From IMG/VR virus record IMGVR_UViG_3300010150_000023, positions 1-55,662 of that record: a DNA stretch of 55,662 nucleotides; one strand, given 5' to 3'. Below the pieces are notes generated by a model. The model saw nothing but the letters and a program-made list of their open reading frames with translations, searched no databases and had not been told where the DNA came from. The translations under genes were made by a program, and so were the position numbers. Within the stretch, counting starts at the first letter, position 1. Every line of letters begins with the position of its first letter. Shown here piece by piece: positions 51,230 to 55,662 of this stretch. Source of the stretch: a virus.

Positions 51230-51641
51230 CCTGAAGATACCTTTTATGACTTATCCAGTTGCCTTTCACTCTGAATCCCCAATCTGTTGCTTTCTTGCCC
51301 ATAAAGAACAAACTCCAGCAAGGTATTTCGTTACCGTCTGCATCTTTTGCAAGTTCTAAATAGTGTAAATCTTCTGATCTACGATATCGGAAATGACCAG
51401 GGCCTCGCCAAAAGCGTCCTTTAGGAGTATTTTCATAGTAGCCACCTTTTAAAATTAGTGTTGCATAATTCCAAGGATGATCATGTAATGTTTCTTCGTC
51501 ACTTTTTAAAACTTTGTGTAGTGTGACATTGAAAGGAAAGTTCTTTCTGTCCTTTAGAAACAAGTAATAACGTACAAGATACGGTTCACTTGTATTCCTA
51601 TCTTTAATTACACGTTTACGATTTTTTAAAAAATCAAACAT
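51222..51641 (-). CDS. Cupin-like protein
   Basis: A 139-residue protein with a cupin-type motif: TLHDHPWNYATLILKGGYYE (51-70) with His53 and His55 as likely metal ligands, a Gly turn (GPGHFRYRRSEDLHYLEL) and a closing strand with CWSLFFMGKKATDWGF. It resembles the small cupin-like proteins common in marine T4-like phages. Cupins bind metals and act as dioxygenases, isomerases or sensors; the substrate is unknown. It overlaps the next gene by 8 bases and abuts the previous stop. Confidence 0.7.
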   Translation of the reverse strand: MFDFLKNRKRVIKDRNTSEPYLVRYYLFLKDRKNFPFNVTLHKVLKSDEETLHDHPWNYATLILKGGYYENTPKGRFWRGPGHFRYRRSEDLHYLELAKDADGNEIPCWSLFFMGKKATDWGFRVKGNWISHKRYLQDE

Positions 51642-51976
51642 TATGCTGAATCTTTCAATGTTTCAAAGGTTTCAATCTTTGCTAGTTCACGTTCGTATGC
51701 TTCTGCGGCACGTTTTAAGCCTGCATACTTTTCTTCTTTATCAAGATCTCTGCTTACAACTCCTAGTACACGTTGCATGTCTTTAATAGACTGCATAACG
51801 TCTACACCGCCTACTGTTAAATCACCTTCGATACTAACATCACCATTGGAAGTATAAATTGATGAAGGACTAGTAGTAAAACTATCATCCCACGAAGTTG
51901 TGTTTATAGTAATGTTATTATTCGAAGTAATGTAATCATCATCTAAACTAAGAGTAAATGTTCCGTCATCATTCAT
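51641..51976 (-). CDS. Conserved phage protein with fibre-like and coiled-coil parts
   Basis: A 111-residue protein starting MNDDGTFTLSLDDDYITSNN. I chose the ATG at 51976, inside the end of the upstream gene by 8 bases, over a start 10 codons earlier. The middle has NGDVSIEGDLTVGGVDVMQS, a beta motif of fibre and virion proteins, followed by a charged coiled coil (KEEKYAGLKRAAEAYERELA). Proteins of this build occur in marine T4-like phages. A virion role is plausible, but the gene lies among metabolic genes. Confidence 0.6.
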   Translation of the reverse strand: MNDDGTFTLSLDDDYITSNNNITINTTSWDDSFTTSPSSIYTSNGDVSIEGDLTVGGVDVMQSIKDMQRVLGVVSRDLDKEEKYAGLKRAAEAYERELAKIETFETLKDSA

Positions 51977-53027
51977 TTGCAATCGCCTTATAAAGTTCAC
52001 TACCACTAAAGAATTCTTTGTTTAATTTAGTAACTTGTTTGTTTATACTTGGAAGAAAATCTTCATAGTTTTCCATGTATTCTACAATCTGTGTAACAAC
52101 TTTATCTTTGCTGTGTAAGTATGCGTCATAGTCTTCAGTCCATTTACTGTCATACTTAAATTCAGGTAATGCCATTTCACTGTAGCTGAGCCTGTCTGGC
52201 ACCATAGGAATAGCGTCAACTAGTGCGCCTTCGTACCAACTAATACCTAGTGTTTCTTGTAGGTTAGCACTAAACACCATCTTTGCTTCGCCTAGTAAGT
52301 TATGATATTCATTCTTTGTTAAATCACGTTCTTGACATACAACAAATTCATATTGTGGTAAACGTTCTGCAAGATCTCTAAAGATATCAACTTGCTTTTC
52401 AGGAGCAACTCTGTGTGGAAATAGTATAAGGTCTCGCTTTTCCATACCTTTGTAACTATCTAAACTGTTCTTTAGATACTCCATAGGCCAGCCAACACGA
52501 TGTATTCTATTCCAGTCAACTGCATAGTCTTCATCAAATACATCTGTAAACATATCAATATGAAAGTCACTTGCAAAAAAGTTATCATCATAACATTCAA
52601 ACATTGACATCTCAGCATGTCTTACCCAAGGCTTATTGCCTATGAGTCTGCCTAAAAAGTCTTGTGGATCATACGAACCAGCATGCCATAAGCCACCAAT
52701 AGCAATGTCAACACCTAGTAACTCCGCCATATACTTTAATTGTATAACAGTAGGGTTCCAAGCATCAGTGTATAAAAAGTAGTCGCCGTCTTTAACAGCA
52801 CCGTTACAAAACATTTCGCCTATGTGTTCTAGTTGTTTACTTTTGTAAACATTAGTACCACCAAAGTTTAGAAAGGCCCCAGGCGTAGTTGCCTGAGGTG
52901 TATCCCCGCCACTAATGACTTTTACATTTTCATTTGTAGCTCGTTGCAGTTGCTTTGGAAGATATTCTTTCCATTGCTTAGTATAACGTGTATCTACTGC
53001 TTCGATGTCTACAATGTAAATAGTCAT
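51969..53027 (-). CDS. GT-B glycosyltransferase (GT4-like)
   Basis: A 352-residue glycosyltransferase. The C-terminal half carries ILFPHRVAPEKQVDIFRDL (about 201-219, sugar-nucleotide-binding domain), CQERDLTKNEYHNLLGEAKM and ETLGISWYEG with the EX7E pair Glu258/Glu266 typical of retaining GT-B enzymes. The acceptor is not readable. In T4-like phages such enzymes glycosylate DNA bases or surface components. Position between a small gene and the cupin, close to QueD and the TGT-like gene, makes modified DNA one candidate acceptor. GGAG precedes the ATG; the end overlaps the next gene by 8 bases. Confidence 0.75.
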   Translation of the reverse strand: MTIYIVDIEAVDTRYTKQWKEYLPKQLQRATNENVKVISGGDTPQATTPGAFLNFGGTNVYKSKQLEHIGEMFCNGAVKDGDYFLYTDAWNPTVIQLKYMAELLGVDIAIGGLWHAGSYDPQDFLGRLIGNKPWVRHAEMSMFECYDDNFFASDFHIDMFTDVFDEDYAVDWNRIHRVGWPMEYLKNSLDSYKGMEKRDLILFPHRVAPEKQVDIFRDLAERLPQYEFVVCQERDLTKNEYHNLLGEAKMVFSANLQETLGISWYEGALVDAIPMVPDRLSYSEMALPEFKYDSKWTEDYDAYLHSKDKVVTQIVEYMENYEDFLPSINKQVTKLNKEFFSGSELYKAIANE

Positions 53028-53240
53028 TTAGTTTCTCCGTTGTTGAAAGTTTCGTCCACCATTACGTGCCTTTGCACGAATATAGTTTTGCCATTTTCCA
53101 TAAGCAATCCAAGTAGGGTGATCCTTTTTGTAAAGTGCTTTTTCATCGAACACTTTACCTTCAAAGCGACAGTAGTCGCGTAGTTTGTCCAAGTCGTTGA
53201 ATACTTTAGTGTACGCTTCACGATTGAATTTAATAGACAT
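53028..53240 (-). CDS. Small conserved phage protein, unknown function
   Basis: A 70-residue basic protein starting MSIKFNREAYTKVFNDLDKL and continuing RDYCRFEGKVFDEKALY, a motif I recall from small proteins in marine T4-like phages. I chose the ATG at 53240 because a longer frame would overlap the queD-like gene. The C-terminus is Arg/Asn/Gln-rich (ARNGGRNFQQRRN). The stop lies directly before the glycosyltransferase start. Confidence 0.6.
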   Translation of the reverse strand: MSIKFNREAYTKVFNDLDKLRDYCRFEGKVFDEKALYKKDHPTWIAYGKWQNYIRAKARNGGRNFQQRRN

Positions 53241-53262
53241 TTTAAGTTTCTCTCTCTTGTCA

Positions 53263-53679
53263 TTATCTAGGGTAGTAAATTGAACAGCCGTTTTCGTTGT
53301 CTTCTGCAACGCTAATCTCTACAAACCGGCCGGGGTATTTGTTAGAGATCATTTCGTATAGTTCGTCAGCGATCATCTCGCACGATCTATGATTTAGAAC
53401 AAGCACTTCACCGTCGGACGCACCTTGTCCATTATAAAGTCTTTCAAGCCATCTTTTGAATTGGATAAACTCGATGTCTCTATCGTTGTGGAACACTTCA
53501 ATGCGCACCCGGAAGTGGAATATATGACGATGAGGAATACCAAGAAACGACACATCGTCCCAATCACCTGTTGCCAACTTCGGATCACTATCTGCTCCTG
53601 GATACATGTGTACACCTTCTTTATTAAAGGTTACCCATATACTTCTCTGTGCATTATTTAGTGCGTTTTCTTTAGTCAT
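53263..53679 (-). CDS. QueD-like 6-carboxy-tetrahydropterin synthase family protein
   Basis: A 138-residue protein resembling the PTPS/QueD family, which turns dihydroneopterin triphosphate into 6-carboxy-tetrahydropterin. Likely zinc ligands are His24 (FNKEGVHMYPGA) and His50/His52 (GIPHRHIFHFRVRIEV, parallel to the family HGH). IEFIQFKRWLERLY parallels the DFxxLK helix, SCEMIADELYEMI the SxEnLA helix, and Glu126 in ISVAEDNENG the terminal Glu that holds the pterin. The catalytic Cys normally before HGH is absent. AGAGGAAG 10 bases upstream supports the ATG at 53679; upstream in-frame ATGs have no such site. It has its own promoter. Family membership is likely, activity uncertain. Confidence 0.6.
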   Translation of the reverse strand: MTKENALNNAQRSIWVTFNKEGVHMYPGADSDPKLATGDWDDVSFLGIPHRHIFHFRVRIEVFHNDRDIEFIQFKRWLERLYNGQGASDGEVLVLNHRSCEMIADELYEMISNKYPGRFVEISVAEDNENGCSIYYPR

Positions 53680-53748
53680 CTTAGCATCTTCCTCTCTCAT
53701 TCTACGTCCCATATAATTGTAATACGATTCACGTTGTTCCATATTATT

Positions 53749-53777
53749 AGTATACTTTCATTTAATAACTTTGTCAA
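53749..53777 (-). promoter_or_regulatory. Sigma70-type promoter for the QueD-like gene
   Basis: TTGACA (53777-53772), 17-base spacer, TATACT (53754-53749) on the minus strand. The -35 lies inside the end of the upstream 173-residue gene. It drives the QueD-like protein and probably the genes down to the HIT protein. Confidence 0.8.
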
Positions 53778-54279
53778 GACCATATTTAGACCAATCGGTA
53801 AACTTTTCTCGATCCATTAAGTCATGTAGGCTATGACACCAAACACCTGGGTTACTTGCTTTAAAGTCTTTGTCATCAATCTTAACCATTGTATTATAGT
53901 TCCACTGTTTAATATATGGTACTACAACACGTATCTGCGGAATAAAGTTTTCATATTCTACTAGTCCGCCATCTAAGAACCATTCTAAGTTAATAGTACT
54001 TGGAATGTCTAAACTACACAAATAGCCTTCTTTTACAAATTCTAAAATGTATTTTTCCCATGCTACAAAGTCGTCTGCTGTTCTTGGCTTATATGAATGA
54101 TTTGCACCAAAGAATATGTGCTTACATTCTAACTTGTTATAGTATTCAATAATAGTTTCAATGTCTTGAATACCATCTACAAACAGTGTTTGCATACCAA
54201 ATGCAGGAGTTTTTTCAACTTCTACACCTGTAAACATAGTAGGTGTATCTAGTGTACCACTTTCATAATCTCGTTTCAT
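53758..54279 (-). CDS. Conserved phage protein next to QueD and TGT-like genes, unknown function
   Basis: A 173-residue protein with MFTGVEVEKTPAFGMQTLFV (15-34), CKHIFFGANHSYKPRTADDF, TINLEWFLDGGLVEYENFIP and NPGVWCHSLHDLMD with FTDWSKYG near the end. The alternation of strands and helices looks like an alpha/beta or TIM-barrel-type fold. I recall the same conserved motifs in marine T4-like phages, but no function. It starts in a 4-base overlap with the preceding gene and belongs to the transcript of the TGT-like gene. Linkage to QueD and the TGT-like protein makes a part in base modification possible. Confidence 0.65.
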   Translation of the reverse strand: MKRDYESGTLDTPTMFTGVEVEKTPAFGMQTLFVDGIQDIETIIEYYNKLECKHIFFGANHSYKPRTADDFVAWEKYILEFVKEGYLCSLDIPSTINLEWFLDGGLVEYENFIPQIRVVVPYIKQWNYNTMVKIDDKDFKASNPGVWCHSLHDLMDREKFTDWSKYGLDKVIK

Positions 54280-54485
54280 TCTAAACCTAGCTGTATTAAT
54301 CTTGCATTAATTCTATGTATTTCATCTTTTAAATAAAGTTTCATAGTTTTCATTTTACGAACTTCATCTGTAACTGTCATATTATTATACTTTACTTCTA
54401 GTTCAGTGTCAAGCTCTTTATGCTTTCTTTCTAGCTCAATTAAATGACTTTTCAGTTTATCTTCTTCCAATTCATAGTTGCTCAT
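54276..54485 (-). CDS. Small coiled-coil protein, DUF465/YdcH-like
   Basis: A 69-residue helical protein. LERKHKELDTELEVKYNNMT and MKTMKLYLKDEIHRINARLI follow the pattern of the small DUF465 (YdcH) proteins: Leu-Asp then a short turn, then K-L-x-L-K-D-E-I. It probably forms a helical hairpin. It overlaps the TGT-like gene end by 14 bases and the next gene by 4, so all three should be co-translated. The function of the family is unknown. Confidence 0.65.
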   Translation of the reverse strand: MSNYELEEDKLKSHLIELERKHKELDTELEVKYNNMTVTDEVRKMKTMKLYLKDEIHRINARLIQLGLE

Positions 54486-55662
54486 CCTCGAGATCCTCTA
54501 ATTTAGTTTCATCTAAAATTTCTTCTTCTTCAACAACTGTTTCTTCTACTTCAAACAATGCGTTAAAGTGTGTACTAGCGTTCATGGTCTTTTTACCAAT
54601 TGCTCCTCTAGTACCTGGAATAGCCATCCAAAACTTTGAATACTCATCAATTTTTGCTAGTGCTTCGTCTTTGTTGTCAATAGCAAATATTTCATTAACT
54701 ACATCTCTAAAGAACACTCTATCAAATGTTTCTTGTACAAGCATCTTAGGTACAATACCGTTGTCATATTGTCTATTTGCTTCTTGTACAGCATTAATGT
54801 GACTCCATACATTGTGACCCATTTGTATAGCATAGCTAAATGAATCCCATGATGTCTTTCCTTCTTTGCCTATCTTATTTAGGTCTCCTGGAGCATAAGT
54901 GCAAACGTCTGATACTTTGAGTTCTGCGGTAAGCGGCGAGTCTTCAAAGTTTTTAAATATCCCATCTGATATAACAGTGTCTCTAAATCCACGGTTGTCT
55001 GTAGCATATTTCTTATCGTCAACTGACGGCACCATTCGATACGTCCATTTGCTTCTGTCTTCAGTTTCATTCTGAATGTAGATTTGTCCATTCGCGGTTG
55101 CAAGGAAAGGACTAGCACAGTCAAATGTGGCAGTAAAGTTTTCATTATAATTCTTTCTTACAGCTCTTTGTATGTCAGTTAAAAGTGTAGCCCATTCTAG
55201 TTTAGATGTACCTAAGAAGTGCATTATATCGTGTACACCTTTTTGTAGTAGGTTATCAAAGTGTAATGTAACTATGCGTTTAAGAACCAAATGCACATCG
55301 CACATGTTCTGTCCACCCATCGACCAACCATTAAAATGATTGTCAGGATACTTAACTGGATCACAATAGTCTTTCATTTGCTCATACCAGTCATCTGCGT
55401 CTGCGTGATTTTCACCTTGTAAAACATTAAGGAACTTACAAGCACCTGTTCTATGTTTCATCCAGTAGTCGTTGTTAATGCGTGTCGCTTTAACTGCTTC
55501 GGCATATGTGCTTATGCCTGTTGCTTTAGCACCTGCTTCTGAACGTGCTACCCAGGCTGGAATATCAAGTACCATGCCATAGTCCATGTAAGCGTCCATC
55601 CAACGCAATACACCATCTCTTTTCTTTTGTGCTTTAGGACAATTAGGATCTTTCCAATCGCC
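54472..55662 (-). CDS. TGT/DpdA-like 7-deazaguanine base-exchange enzyme, truncated at the window edge
   Basis: The last 396 residues of a protein whose frame runs open through the right edge; an apparent start at 55608 is an internal TTG. Motifs parallel the tRNA-guanine transglycosylase fold: KFLNVLQGE (the VQGG substrate loop), FNGWSMGGQ (GxxxGG), IMHFLGTSKLEWATLLTDIQ (the YLMGxGxPxDLL helix) and FTATFDCASPF (MFDCVxPTR) with the likely nucleophile Asp. Only one Cys of the normal C-terminal zinc site is apparent near CTYAPGD. The end is highly acidic. With FolE, QueD-like and QueE nearby, a DpdA-type role placing a deazaguanine into DNA is the best reading; tRNA modification is the alternative. 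Confidence 0.7.
   Translation of the reverse strand, partial: GDWKDPNCPKAQKKRDGVLRWMDAYMDYGMVLDIPAWVARSEAGAKATGISTYAEAVKATRINNDYWMKHRTGACKFLNVLQGENHADADDWYEQMKDYCDPVKYPDNHFNGWSMGGQNMCDVHLVLKRIVTLHFDNLLQKGVHDIMHFLGTSKLEWATLLTDIQRAVRKNYNENFTATFDCASPFLATANGQIYIQNETEDRSKWTYRMVPSVDDKKYATDNRGFRDTVISDGIFKNFEDSPLTAELKVSDVCTYAPGDLNKIGKEGKTSWDSFSYAIQMGHNVWSHINAVQEANRQYDNGIVPKMLVQETFDRVFFRDVVNEIFAIDNKDEALAKIDEYSKFWMAIPGTRGAIGKKTMNASTHFNALFEVEETVVEEEEILDETKLEDLEDEQL

Noticed and set aside
53679-53742. QueD-like protein starting at 53742 on a leaderless mRNA
   Set aside because: The promoter would start RNA almost at that ATG, and there is no conserved sequence in the first 21 residues. The ATG at 53679 has a strong ribosome binding site and gives a normal family length.
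55606-55608. TTG at 55608 as start of the TGT-like gene
   Set aside because: The frame continues open to the right edge, and the family needs an N-terminal half that would lie outside the window, so this is an internal codon.
1-55662. tRNA genes, integrase and attachment sites
   Set aside because: No cloverleaf with a T-loop consensus and no recombinase were seen by eye. A tRNAscan-SE run would be decisive.

Overview
The window is a fragment of a T4-like myovirus genome. It shows a gp55 late sigma factor, the gp46/gp47 recombination nuclease, a tail-baseplate cluster in T4 order (gp48, gp53, hub, gp5, gp25, gp6 and a gp7-like giant protein), fibre proteins and T4-type late promoter motifs. 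The DNA is AT-rich, and the many small conserved proteins look like those of marine T4-like phages of cyanobacteria or pelagic alphaproteobacteria. No photosynthesis gene, integrase, tRNA or CRISPR array is visible, so the host is not fixed. The right edge cuts a gene, and the left edge probably falls in non-coding DNA.

Layout. 1-296 has no convincing gene. 297-4641 (minus strand) is an early recombination and regulation block: gp55, then gp47, gp46, a small basic protein and a GIY-YIG nuclease, each section starting at a near-consensus host sigma70 promoter. 4717-38423 (plus strand) is the late virion block: baseplate genes, a 5,207-residue giant tail protein, one unassigned structural protein and three paralogous fibre proteins. 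It ends at a bidirectional terminator at 38441-38468. 38491-55662 (minus strand) holds a fourth fibre-like protein with GDVTG repeats, small conserved proteins, a metallopeptidase/VWA protein paired with a MoxR AAA+ ATPase, a T4 RNase H-type flap nuclease, QueE, FolE, a HIT protein, a phosphoribosyltransferase, a membrane protein, a cupin, a glycosyltransferase, a QueD-like protein and a truncated tRNA-guanine transglycosylase/DpdA-like protein.

Two functional modules stand out. FolE, a QueD-like protein, QueE and a DpdA/TGT-like base-exchange enzyme together form a plausible route from GTP to a 7-deazaguanine base placed in phage DNA; QueC is not in the window. The MoxR ATPase and VWA/metallopeptidase form a remodelling pair, and the two genes carry nearly identical promoter cassettes.

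Regulation can be read unusually well. Seven sigma70-type promoters (TTGAC-N16/17-TATAAT-like) precede early operons, and several T4-type late motifs of the form GATAAATACT precede virion genes. At 4665-4701 the early promoter of the late sigma factor lies back to back with a late motif. At 44918-44959 a late motif, an 11-bp inverted repeat and a ribosome binding site in its loop have the geometry of T4 gene e, where early read-through mRNA is silenced and late mRNA is translated.
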